Origin: Dyadobacter endophyticus
GTDB taxonomy: Bacteria; Bacteroidota; Bacteroidia; Cytophagales; Spirosomataceae
DNA: 64,000 nt
Direction of reading: 5' to 3'
Assembly (NCBI RefSeq): GCF_014641595.1
Contig: NZ_BMIA01000001.1
Coordinates: forward strand, 558,001-622,000
The number at the start of each line of letters is the position of its first letter. The stretch's first letter is position 1. Under the pieces are notes generated by a model. That model had not been told where the DNA came from. It did not search any database and saw nothing but the letters and a program-made list of their open reading frames with translations. Positions 54,777 to 63,217 of the stretch are shown piece by piece. A program made the position numbers and the translations under genes.

Positions 54777-55816
54777 TTGGAAAGGTTAAGGTATTCCTGA
54801 AACAATGGATACAAGTTGTTGGCAAGAAAAATCTGCCCCTGGCTGTTGAAATGCACAACGTCCATCTTGCGGTACCTTTCTTTTGAAACACCGAACTTGA
54901 ATTCGTCGATCAGCCTGATATTCTTCTCTTTGGCAAATGCGATAATCTCCTGTCCCTGGTCATTGAAGTGCCCAAGATCGATCTCGGAAATCTCCGGATG
55001 CAGGTAAATAAACATGGGAATGCTATCCTTTTGCGCGATTTGGTAAAGTTGCTCGTAACCCGGATTGAACGTCAGGCCGGATTTGCGGATGCCGGCATCA
55101 TTCAACTGCGCGGCTCTTACAGTGTCTTCGACCGCCTTGGCATCTGATGCCACGTGGGCGCTGTCGGTCACGTCGGGCTTGATAATCGCAATTTTTTCCT
55201 CTTTCTGAGGCTCGGGCGCAAGGAAAAGGGTATTCAGAAAATAGAAGAACATCCAGCGATAACGGTCCCAGAGCTCATAAAGCGCTACTTTATATTGCTT
55301 GTCGGGCCATCCCGGGTCGATGCCCACAGGGCTCTGAGGCGACATGATGTCGTGTGCATCGTGGCTGCTTGTCACCAGGCACATTAGTTTAGCTTTGAAA
55401 GTGCCGTATTTTTTGAGATAGGCGGCGATATTGTCCGGTCCCCACGAGCCGGCGGAGATGTTCAGGATGCGCACCCGTTTTTTGAAATCCTTTAAAAAAC
55501 GTTTTTCGAGCAGGGTGGAAGCAATGCTGTCCTGATCGGTAAGGCTTCCGCCGTTGACGACCGAATCGCCGATCAGCAATATCACAACACTGTCGGTAGG
55601 CAGCACTTCTTCATTCCGCATGGAGAGGCTGTTGGTTCGCAGCACCTTGCCGAACCTCTTTACGTCCTGGTTTGGAGCGTATATGTATTCAAAATCCGGA
55701 TCGGATACGTAGAGTGGTGAGTTACAAAAGCCATATTTTACCCTTAATACAACCTCGGTAATCCCCGCAAGAGTGACAATAGCAATTAAAAAACCGTAAA
55801 CAAACTTTAACATCAA
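54773..55816 (-). CDS. SGNH-hydrolase-like membrane-anchored protein
   Basis: A 347-residue protein, the first gene of the exopolysaccharide operon. An N-terminal membrane helix (about 4-26) anchors it with the rest outside. SGNH features: S85 in LIGDSVVNGG (block I), NISAGSWGPDN near 117-127 (the Gly and Asn positions), and D319/H322 in DVVHFNSQG (block V, DxxH). Such proteins add or remove acetyl groups on extracellular polysaccharide; here it accompanies a WcaF-type acetyltransferase, so a role in sugar acetylation is plausible. The start at 55816 is an ATG with another Met right after it. Confidence 0.8.
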   Translation of the reverse strand: MMLKFVYGFLIAIVTLAGITEVVLRVKYGFCNSPLYVSDPDFEYIYAPNQDVKRFGKVLRTNSLSMRNEEVLPTDSVVILLIGDSVVNGGSLTDQDSIASTLLEKRFLKDFKKRVRILNISAGSWGPDNIAAYLKKYGTFKAKLMCLVTSSHDAHDIMSPQSPVGIDPGWPDKQYKVALYELWDRYRWMFFYFLNTLFLAPEPQKEEKIAIIKPDVTDSAHVASDAKAVEDTVRAAQLNDAGIRKSGLTFNPGYEQLYQIAQKDSIPMFIYLHPEISEIDLGHFNDQGQEIIAFAKEKNIRLIDEFKFGVSKERYRKMDVVHFNSQGQIFLANNLYPLFQEYLNLSK

Positions 55817-55930
55817 GTGAACGTCTTCTGCGTCGAAAGTGACTGCAAATTTAGGATTACTTTTGCCAATTACTGCTTTTTCGGTTTTCGTTAACTAAAT
55901 ATGTGGGCATTTATCGGGGCATAGCCCCCC

Positions 55931-56299
55931 TTAGGAGATCATCTCGATCAGTTCAATGCGGTTTCCGAAGGGATCGCGGAACGAAAAGCGGTTACGGTCG
56001 GGGATTTTGCTGTCATTTTTGACGGAAATGCCTTGCTGTAACAGTAACGCGCGCGCTTCTTCCAGGTTGTGCACCTCAAACGCCGGATGGCGCTGCGAAA
56101 GATCGTGTACCTCTTCGGCACGGATATGCAGTTGAATATCACCCATTTGAAACCAGATCGCGCCATGGGGTAGCGGGTAACCCAGGTTGGTAAGTTCTTC
56201 GAGGCCTAGTACCCCGCCATAAAATTCCCGCGCCTGCTGTTCGGTGCCCGGCGGAATACAAAGCATGATATGGTCGAGTCTTTTGAATTTAATTTTCAT
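55931..56299 (-). CDS. VOC superfamily protein (glyoxalase/dioxygenase-like)
   Basis: A 122-residue single-domain VOC protein with two beta-alpha-beta-beta-beta units. The first ends in REFYGGVLGLEEL; the second has DPFGNRIELIEM, the usual metal-edge strand. Possible metal ligands are the early His in LDHIML and the late Glu in RIELIE. Relatives range from glyoxalase I to antibiotic-binding proteins; no substrate can be inferred. It precedes the amidohydrolase gene on the same strand in position, but the 51-base gap and the order (amidohydrolase upstream) suggest a possible two-gene transcript. Confidence 0.85.
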   Translation of the reverse strand: MKIKFKRLDHIMLCIPPGTEQQAREFYGGVLGLEELTNLGYPLPHGAIWFQMGDIQLHIRAEEVHDLSQRHPAFEVHNLEEARALLLQQGISVKNDSKIPDRNRFSFRDPFGNRIELIEMIS

Positions 56300-56350
56300 G
56301 ATCAGGAGTGAATTTGGGCGTTAAAACTACTTCCTTATTTTGGATTAATA

Positions 56351-57691
56351 TTATTTTCGCAGAGGCCCTTTACTCACCTCTTTACCATCTTTCCAAACGG
56401 ATTCGATCTTTCTTGTGTTGCGGATGTCGTCTGTCGGATTAGCGCTCAGGATAAGGAAATCGGCTTGTTTGCCTTTTTCAAGCGTGCCTTTTTTATGCGC
56501 GATGCGCAAAGCCGCGGCGGCATTGCGGGTGCTGATGGTGATGGCCTGCGCGGGCGTGAGGCCCGCTTTTACCATCAGTTCCATTTCCAGGTGCTCGGTG
56601 AAGCCCTGCGTGCGGATCGGAAACGCGCCCGAGTCGGTTCCGAGCGCCACATGGATGCCGGCATCATGAATTTTCTTCAAATTAATCATCGCTGTCTTAA
56701 ATGCAGATGTATTACGCTGGAAATCCGGTGAATTTTTGATTTTCTCGCCATAGGCCGCATCCGTGATCATTTCGAAGACACCCGGTTCGAGCGAGGCCTT
56801 GAAAAACTCGTCGTTGAGCCAGTCGGGATTGCCGGCGTAGGCAAACTGGTATTCATCCAGAGAAAGCGTGGGAATATAGATTACCTTTTTCTGCTTCATT
56901 TTGGTGAGCAGGTCCTGATCCACTTCCTTGTCGCGGATGCTGTGGGCGATGATATCGATACCGGCTTCGGTGAGCTTGCGGGCATCTTCGAGATAGAAAA
57001 GATGCGCGGCCACGTGGATATTACGTTTATGCGCCTCACGGATAATGGCCTGGTAAATTTCCGGTTTCATTTTCTGGGCATTGCCGCCGTGGTCATCTAC
57101 CCAGATCTTGACCACCGTTGGTTTGACTTCCGCCAGCTTTTCCATCATGGCCGGAACTTCGTCGGGCGTATTAGGGCGCAAAAGCAGGTTCATCCAAGAA
57201 GCCGGGTTAGGATCGGGGGTGTTGAAACCGTAGCCTGCTGAGTAGAGCCTGGCACCGGGCAGCAGCCCAGCCTGGGTGGAATCAATAAACCCATTGAAGA
57301 TGAGCGGACGGTCGGTTCCCATTGCCAACACGGCGCCGACGCCATAATTCTCGTATTTTTCCAGATGCCGAAGCAGATTTTTACGCGTGTAATTGTCTGC
57401 AGATGAAGTAGTTCCTTTGAGCGTCCCCACATGCGCATGCGCGCAGATGAGCGAAGGCATGACCGTCTTGCCGGCCAGATCGATTTCGTGGGCACCATTG
57501 ACTTTGATACCTTTTTGAATAGATACGATTTTGCCGTCAGTAACCAGGATATCGGTGTTAGCGCGGGGAGAGGAGCCGGTACCGTCGATCACGGTCGCGT
57601 TTTTCAGCAGTACCGTGCCGTTATTTTGGCCTATTGCCTCGGAGCAAAATAATGCACCGGCCAATTGAAACAGCAGTCGTATTTTTTTCAT
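56351..57691 (-). CDS. Exported amidohydrolase
   Basis: A 446-residue metal-dependent hydrolase of the amidohydrolase superfamily with an N-terminal signal peptide (about 21 residues, ending AIGQ). Metal-binding HAHVG lies near 84-88, a lysine in VVKIWVDDHGG near 196 may be the carboxylated bridge, HVAAHLFYL and IIAHSI give further histidines, and GTDSGAFP near 353 holds the final Asp. The imidazolonepropionase/prolidase-like group in which it falls hydrolyses dipeptides or cyclic amides; the true substrate is unknown. The VOC gene lies 51 bases downstream. Confidence 0.87.
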   Translation of the reverse strand: MKKIRLLFQLAGALFCSEAIGQNNGTVLLKNATVIDGTGSSPRANTDILVTDGKIVSIQKGIKVNGAHEIDLAGKTVMPSLICAHAHVGTLKGTTSSADNYTRKNLLRHLEKYENYGVGAVLAMGTDRPLIFNGFIDSTQAGLLPGARLYSAGYGFNTPDPNPASWMNLLLRPNTPDEVPAMMEKLAEVKPTVVKIWVDDHGGNAQKMKPEIYQAIIREAHKRNIHVAAHLFYLEDARKLTEAGIDIIAHSIRDKEVDQDLLTKMKQKKVIYIPTLSLDEYQFAYAGNPDWLNDEFFKASLEPGVFEMITDAAYGEKIKNSPDFQRNTSAFKTAMINLKKIHDAGIHVALGTDSGAFPIRTQGFTEHLEMELMVKAGLTPAQAITISTRNAAAALRIAHKKGTLEKGKQADFLILSANPTDDIRNTRKIESVWKDGKEVSKGPLRK

Positions 57692-57819
57692 GAACTATGG
57701 ATTTGGGACCATTAAATGCGGAATAAGGCAGCCCGGGCTATTGGTATGCATTTTGATCAACAAAACACGCGCCGTTGCGGTGCGAAAATTAAAAACATCA
57801 ACACCTAAAAAATAATATC

Positions 57820-57996
57820 ATGGCCAAATATTCGAAAAAAGCAGGAGAAAAGGTGGAAGAAGCCTTGCACGAGCAGAAAGAAGGAAAGCTAAAATCGGGC
57901 TCAGGGAAAAAGGTCACCTCTAAAAAGCAAGCGATCGCCATCGGTTTGTCCGAAGCCCGCAAAGAAGGAGCCAAAGTCCCGATGAAGAAAGATTAG
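57820..57996 (+). CDS. DUF6496 family small lysine-rich protein
   Basis: A 58-residue protein, very rich in Lys, Glu and Gly, starting MAKYSKKAGEKVEEALHE and ending in KVPMKKD. It matches the small DUF6496 family, often seen near stress genes; about a third of the residues are Lys or Arg, and it is probably soluble and partly helical. The ATG follows an A-rich leader (AATAATATC), and no other gene covers this stretch. A weak hairpin at 58013-58046 lies after the stop. Its function is not known to me. Confidence 0.78.
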   Translation: MAKYSKKAGEKVEEALHEQKEGKLKSGSGKKVTSKKQAIAIGLSEARKEGAKVPMKKD

Positions 57997-58212
57997 CAGT
58001 GAGAAGTGCCCAAAGCCCTTTTTTCCGCCAGTCGGGAAGAGGGCTTGCAAAAAGATAGATGTAACGGACGCGACTGTCGAATTTATTTTAGAATAATATA
58101 AAATTAGCTCCCGCATAGATTTCCACTCTTCAAAATCGTCGGATAAATCCTATATTGTACGATCAAGGATTTACCACTACCACTACGTTTCTAATTGTAA
58201 GTTTTTTTGAGA

Positions 58213-61200
58213 ATGAATGATCTGAAGAGGGAGCTGTTAAAGCTGCTGCAAAAGGATGAATGTATTTTCGACTTCATTCAGGACTCAGCCATAGACGGAT
58301 TACTGATTTGGAGGCATTCGGATCCGTGCGATTGCTGGGCCGATGCAAGGTTGCGGCAGATGCTCGGGCCGGGTGTTCAGGAAGGGCCCGGCGGGGTTTC
58401 TTCACTTTTTAAGAATCAATCTTTTACATTTCATCTCGATAAAGCCCGCGCAAGTTTCCCGGACAATCCGGAGCCCCGCCATGGCATTATTCGGATTCTT
58501 CAGAATAATCAGCAATCGCTGCGCTTGGCCGTTACCTCTGTTTGTACCTATTCCGAGCCGCATGGCTGGCTTGTATTGTCGGGTTTCCGCCGCGATTTCC
58601 TGATGCCTGAAATGCCGGGGCTGGCTACGGGCACGGAGCTATACAAGTCGTTATTGAACAGCCATGCGATTTTTGTTACAAGCATTGATCTGGAAGGAAA
58701 CTACAAATATGTCAACGATCATTTCAGCGAATTTTATGGCATGGAGAGCAGTGAGATCATCGGCAGGTCGTCACTTAGCGGTGTTGTTCCTGAGGATGTC
58801 GTCAAATGCCTGCAGGCGGGTGAGCAGTGCTTTATCAATCCGGGTATACCCAATCCGGTAGTACTTCGGAAGTATTCATCTCCCGGCGGTGTCAAAACGA
58901 CGCGGTGGGAATTCACGGGTATTGCAGACGAGAATGGGGTTGTCTCCGAGATTTTTTGTGTGGGATACGACATTACCAAGCAGCTCAAAGTGCAGGAAGA
59001 CCTTTCGGTACTTGTGTCCAATATGCAGGATGTCCTCTTTACAATCTCGCCGCTGGGCGTTTTTAGTTATGTTTCGCCGAGTTGGACATCGATGTATGGG
59101 CACACGGTTGAAGAAACCGTCGGGAGGCCATTTACCGAATTCATACACCCCGACGATTTTCATATCTGTTTTGAGGCATTGCGGATCACCTCAGAAACCG
59201 GCGTACCCGTGCCCGGGGGTGTCGAACATCGGATCAGGCATAGTGACGGATCGTGGTCGTGGAGCAATACCAGCGCCAATATAGATCCGGTCAGCAGGGA
59301 CATCATCCTTACCAGCCATGACATTACCGAACTGCGAAATTCCCGCGAGCGGCTCAAAGAGCTGGCCATTGTAGCCTCGAACACGACGGACTATATTGTG
59401 ATCACCAACAGCAAGGGATATATTACCTGGGTCAATAAAGCCTATGAGACGCACACCGGTTATGACCGAAAGGAGGTCAGGGGCAAGAACCCGCTTCATT
59501 TACTCCGTGGACCTGAGACCGACCCTGACACCCTTGACAGAATCGCGCTGTATTGCAAGGAGAAGAAGGTCGTCAGGGAGGAAGTGCTCTGCTATACCAA
59601 AACGGGTGTGGGTTATTGGGTGGACCTCAAAGTTACTCCTGTATTCGACGATTACGGCAACTGCATCAACTTTATCGCGGTAGAAAGGGATATAACCGAC
59701 CGCAAAAAGGCGGATATGGAGCTAAAAAGGATCAAGGATATCCAGGAACAGACCCACAGCGTGGCGCATGTGGGTGGCTGGGAATACTATGTGCGCACCG
59801 GCGAGCTTTATTGGTCTTCGACGACCAAGGAAATGCATGAAGTACCTGAGGACTACGTTCCCAGCCTCGAAACAGCTATTCATTTTTACAAAGAAGGACA
59901 TAGCAGGGAGGAGATAGGGCGGGTGGTAAACGAATGCCTGGCAAATGGAACTCCCTGGGACAGTGAGCTGCAAGTTGTAACGGCCAAAGGCAATGAGTTG
60001 TGGGTAAGGACGATCGGGAAGTCAGAGGTGATCGATGGTATATGTGTGCGCATTTATGGCGCCTTTCAGGACATTACCTCCAGAAAGCAGGCGGAGGTGG
60101 ATATTAAGAGCTCGGAAGCCAAATTCCGGAGCCTATACGATTCCACGAGCGATGCTGTAATTCTTTTTGATCATACCGGCTATCTGGATTGCAATAATGC
60201 CGCATTGAAGATGTTCGGGATCGATTCAGTTGATCGCTTTGTGAATATGCCGATGGGCGACTTGTCGGGCTTGAACGAGGTAGGTATGGAGAATAACAAA
60301 AGCGAGGGCAACAGGCATGTGAAGGCAGTTTATGAAAAAGGTACACATAGCTTCGAATGGAAATACAGGCGTTTCGGCGAATCAAAAGAATCGTTCGTTG
60401 CCGAAGTCTTGCTTAATCTGATGAAAGTCAATGACACCGAGATCATCCAGGCGGTGATTCGCGACATTACGATGCGGAAACGCGCAGAACTCGAATTGCT
60501 CGAAGCCCGTGAACATGCCGAGGCAGCCAGCAAATTAAAGTCGCAGTTTCTGGCTAATATGAGCCACGAAATCAGAACGCCACTCAACGGTGTGGTCGGG
60601 TTTACGGACTTGCTGATGAAGACCAATCTGGACGAAACCCAGCAACAGTATATGTCGATGGTATTTCAGTCGGCCAATTCACTGATGGACATCATCAACG
60701 ATATCCTTGATTTCTCCAAAATAGAAGCCGGCAAGCTCGAACTAACGCCTGAAAAGACCGATCTGCTCGAAGTTTGTGGCCAGGTCGCTGATATGGTAAC
60801 CTACCAGGCGCAGCAGAAGCACCTGGAAATGCTGCTGAATATCCCAGGGGACATTCCGCAGTTTGTATGGTGCGACTCAGTGAGGCTGCGGCAGATTCTG
60901 GTGAACCTGCTCAGTAATGCGGTCAAATTCACGATTCGGGGCGAAATTGAATTGAAAATAGAATTACTGCATAAGGTAAGCGGATTGGAAAATACGTTCC
61001 ACTTCTCTGTCCGCGACACAGGCATTGGTATCGATCCTCAGAACCAGCGACGAATTTTCGAGGCATTTTCGCAGGAAGACTCCTCCACCACGAAGCGGTT
61101 TGGTGGCACAGGGCTTGGACTGACCATTTCTAATAGCCTGCTTGGTTTGATGGACAGCCGCTTACAACTTTCGAGCACTCTTGAGAAGGGCAGTACCTTC

Positions 61201-62082
61201 TTTTTCGATGTGACATTCCGCGCCATTGAAGGCGAGGACCGGTTTGACTGGGAGAATGTCGAACAGATCGGGCAGGTGCTGATCGTGGATGATAACGTGC
61301 GTAATGGTCAGATTTTGCAGGACATGCTCACCAACAAGTGCATAGCATCGGACTATATTCGTAGCGGTGAAAAGGCTTATGAAATATTGTCTTCGGGCAA
61401 AAGATATGATGTGATACTGATAGATTGCCAGATGCCGGGATGGGACGGGATCGAAACGATTCGGATGATCAGGAAACTGGGAGACAGGGGTGCAGGACAA
61501 CCTGTAATATTACTAAATGACTCGCTTGACGATGAGGCTCTCAGTGCTTTCGGCAATGAGTTGGATGTCAAACATTTTTTAGTGAAACCGGTGAAAATCC
61601 AACAGCTGTTTCACGCGCTCTCCGATCTCGGGCTCAAATCGAAAATCTCTCAGCAGCCAGAGAAAATATCTGCAAATGAAGAAATTCCGAAAGCAATTTA
61701 CGAAACAGGCGAAGTGAAAATACTCATCGCAGAAGATCACAAGATCAATATGTTGCTGGTTAAATCGATGCTTAACAAAATATTACCTGGCAGCGAGCTG
61801 ATCGAGGCGACCAACGGCAAGGAAGCCATCGAGGCATTCCGCAGGACAAGCCCTGATATCGTTTTTATGGATATTCAAATGCCTGAGATGAACGGGTACG
61901 AAGCTACGCGCGAGATCAGGCAGGGGGCGGGGCTCACCCACGTGCCGATCATCGCACTCACAGCCGGTACGGTCGTGGGCGAGCGTGAAAAATGTATCGA
62001 AGCCGGAATGGACGATTATCTCACCAAGCCGGTTCTGAAAGATACGCTCGAAGCTGCGGTCCGAAAATGGCTGCTTAAATAA
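58213..62082 (+). CDS. Multi-PAS hybrid sensor histidine kinase with two receiver domains
   Basis: A 1289-residue soluble hybrid kinase; no membrane segment is visible, so it senses a cytoplasmic cue. Order: a divergent N-terminal region (20-130), then about five PAS/PAC units (about 140-260, 262-380, 382-505, 510-630, 633-755). The third has a LOV-like GKNPLHLLRGPETD in which P427 replaces the flavin-binding Cys. HisKA follows with H785 in MSHEIRTPLNG, then HATPase_c (NLLSNAVKFT, DTGIGIDP, GGTGLGLTIS), REC1 (D1071) and REC2 (D1220). The ATG at 58213 is preferred over a TTG at 58207. No output domain is present, so it must signal through another protein. Confidence 0.93.
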   Translation: MNDLKRELLKLLQKDECIFDFIQDSAIDGLLIWRHSDPCDCWADARLRQMLGPGVQEGPGGVSSLFKNQSFTFHLDKARASFPDNPEPRHGIIRILQNNQQSLRLAVTSVCTYSEPHGWLVLSGFRRDFLMPEMPGLATGTELYKSLLNSHAIFVTSIDLEGNYKYVNDHFSEFYGMESSEIIGRSSLSGVVPEDVVKCLQAGEQCFINPGIPNPVVLRKYSSPGGVKTTRWEFTGIADENGVVSEIFCVGYDITKQLKVQEDLSVLVSNMQDVLFTISPLGVFSYVSPSWTSMYGHTVEETVGRPFTEFIHPDDFHICFEALRITSETGVPVPGGVEHRIRHSDGSWSWSNTSANIDPVSRDIILTSHDITELRNSRERLKELAIVASNTTDYIVITNSKGYITWVNKAYETHTGYDRKEVRGKNPLHLLRGPETDPDTLDRIALYCKEKKVVREEVLCYTKTGVGYWVDLKVTPVFDDYGNCINFIAVERDITDRKKADMELKRIKDIQEQTHSVAHVGGWEYYVRTGELYWSSTTKEMHEVPEDYVPSLETAIHFYKEGHSREEIGRVVNECLANGTPWDSELQVVTAKGNELWVRTIGKSEVIDGICVRIYGAFQDITSRKQAEVDIKSSEAKFRSLYDSTSDAVILFDHTGYLDCNNAALKMFGIDSVDRFVNMPMGDLSGLNEVGMENNKSEGNRHVKAVYEKGTHSFEWKYRRFGESKESFVAEVLLNLMKVNDTEIIQAVIRDITMRKRAELELLEAREHAEAASKLKSQFLANMSHEIRTPLNGVVGFTDLLMKTNLDETQQQYMSMVFQSANSLMDIINDILDFSKIEAGKLELTPEKTDLLEVCGQVADMVTYQAQQKHLEMLLNIPGDIPQFVWCDSVRLRQILVNLLSNAVKFTIRGEIELKIELLHKVSGLENTFHFSVRDTGIGIDPQNQRRIFEAFSQEDSSTTKRFGGTGLGLTISNSLLGLMDSRLQLSSTLEKGSTFFFDVTFRAIEGEDRFDWENVEQIGQVLIVDDNVRNGQILQDMLTNKCIASDYIRSGEKAYEILSSGKRYDVILIDCQMPGWDGIETIRMIRKLGDRGAGQPVILLNDSLDDEALSAFGNELDVKHFLVKPVKIQQLFHALSDLGLKSKISQQPEKISANEEIPKAIYETGEVKILIAEDHKINMLLVKSMLNKILPGSELIEATNGKEAIEAFRRTSPDIVFMDIQMPEMNGYEATREIRQGAGLTHVPIIALTAGTVVGEREKCIEAGMDDYLTKPVLKDTLEAAVRKWLLK

Positions 62083-62088
62083 GATATT

Positions 62089-62130
62089 CGTCCGCGACTA
62101 GCCGTCCGCGACTAGCCGTCTGCCACTATC
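62089..62130. repeat. Three tandem 14-bp repeats between hybrid kinase and SDR genes
   Basis: Units at 62089-62102 and 62103-62116 are identical; the third at 62117-62130 differs at several positions and contains the stop codon of the SDR gene. No strong palindrome is formed. Its purpose is unknown. Confidence 0.7.
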
Positions 62131-62983
62131 CGTTCACAACCTGCCCGCCATTCGGGTGAAGTACCTGCCCGCTCATATAGGAGGCGTCCTCGCTGGCCAG
62201 AAACACGTAACATGTCGCAACTTCGCAGGGTTGTCCGGGCCGTTTGAAGGGTGTGTCTTTGCCGAACTGCTTTACCCGCTCCGAATCAAAGGTCGACGGA
62301 ATAAGCGGCGTCCAGATCGGCCCTGGTGCTACTGCATTCACCCTTATGCCTTTTTCGGCTAGGTTATCGGCCAGCGACCGGGTGTAAGCAACAATTGCCC
62401 CTTTGGTAGAAGAATAATCGAGCAGTGACGGACTACCATGATATGCCGTCACCGAGGTTGTATTAATAATCGAATCCCCTTCGTCCAGATACGGCAAAAC
62501 GGCCTGGGTGAAATAGAAAAAGGAGAAAATGTTGGTGGCAAATGTGTCATTCAACTGATCGGGTGAAATCTCGGTCACATTCTCCTTAGGATGTTGCTCG
62601 GCGGCATTGTTAACGAGTATGTTTAATTTTCCGAACTCGTTCACTGCACGGCTCACCGCTTCTTTGCAGAATACCTCGCTACGGATGTCGCCCCGGAGCA
62701 GCAGGCAATTTTTACCTTCGGCCTCGACCATTGCTTTGGTATCGGAAGCGTCCTGGGACTCGTCCAGATAGACGATGGCAACATCGGCACCCTCCCGGGC
62801 GAAATGAACTGCCACCGAACGACCTATGCCGCTGTCGCCACCGGTTATAAGGGCTGTTTTACCTTGTAGCTTGCCGCTACCGCGGTAGTTCTCCCGGATT
62901 ACGACCGGTGCCGGGTCCATAATTTCTTCTATGCCAGGGCGGGTGCTTTGCGTCTGCCCGCGGGTATCGATCTCGAAGCTCAT
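62126..62983 (-). CDS. SDR family oxidoreductase
   Basis: A 285-residue short-chain dehydrogenase with an N-terminal extension of about 40 residues ending DPAPVVIRENYRG, as in stress-related YghA/YhdF-like SDRs. The NAD(P) loop TGGDSGIGRS is near 48-57, NNAAEQHP near 125-132, and the catalytic Ser, Tyr and Lys in TTSVTAY and DYSSTKGAI. The C-terminal Gly/Asn end is complete, and its stop lies inside the tandem repeat. Related enzymes are induced in stationary phase; substrate unknown. Confidence 0.9.
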   Translation of the reverse strand: MSFEIDTRGQTQSTRPGIEEIMDPAPVVIRENYRGSGKLQGKTALITGGDSGIGRSVAVHFAREGADVAIVYLDESQDASDTKAMVEAEGKNCLLLRGDIRSEVFCKEAVSRAVNEFGKLNILVNNAAEQHPKENVTEISPDQLNDTFATNIFSFFYFTQAVLPYLDEGDSIINTTSVTAYHGSPSLLDYSSTKGAIVAYTRSLADNLAEKGIRVNAVAPGPIWTPLIPSTFDSERVKQFGKDTPFKRPGQPCEVATCYVFLASEDASYMSGQVLHPNGGQVVNG

Positions 62984-63217
62984 AGTATTTGAATGTTTGT
63001 GGATGCGGCATTGTCAAAAAGCACATGCCAATAGCAAACCGAAGCCCGTCAAGCCCTGGGAGCGGCGTAACAGCGGGAGATGAGTAAAGATTTTCACAGT
63101 TCACTGTATGCATTAAAACCCCAAAAAAGGGCTGTTGCACCTCTGGAAGCGTTCGGCATAGTTATTAATGCTGTCACGCCATACGGCTGAAAAGACCGGC
63201 TAGTAAACAGGTAAATT

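Noticed and set aside
48885..55816. The glycosyltransferase cluster as a wholly new system
   Set aside because: All members fall in known polysaccharide-synthesis families; only the arrangement and missing export genes are notable.
58013..58046. Hairpin after the DUF6496 gene as a definite terminator
   Set aside because: The stem is imperfect and no T-run follows it on either strand, so it is mentioned only in the gene entry.
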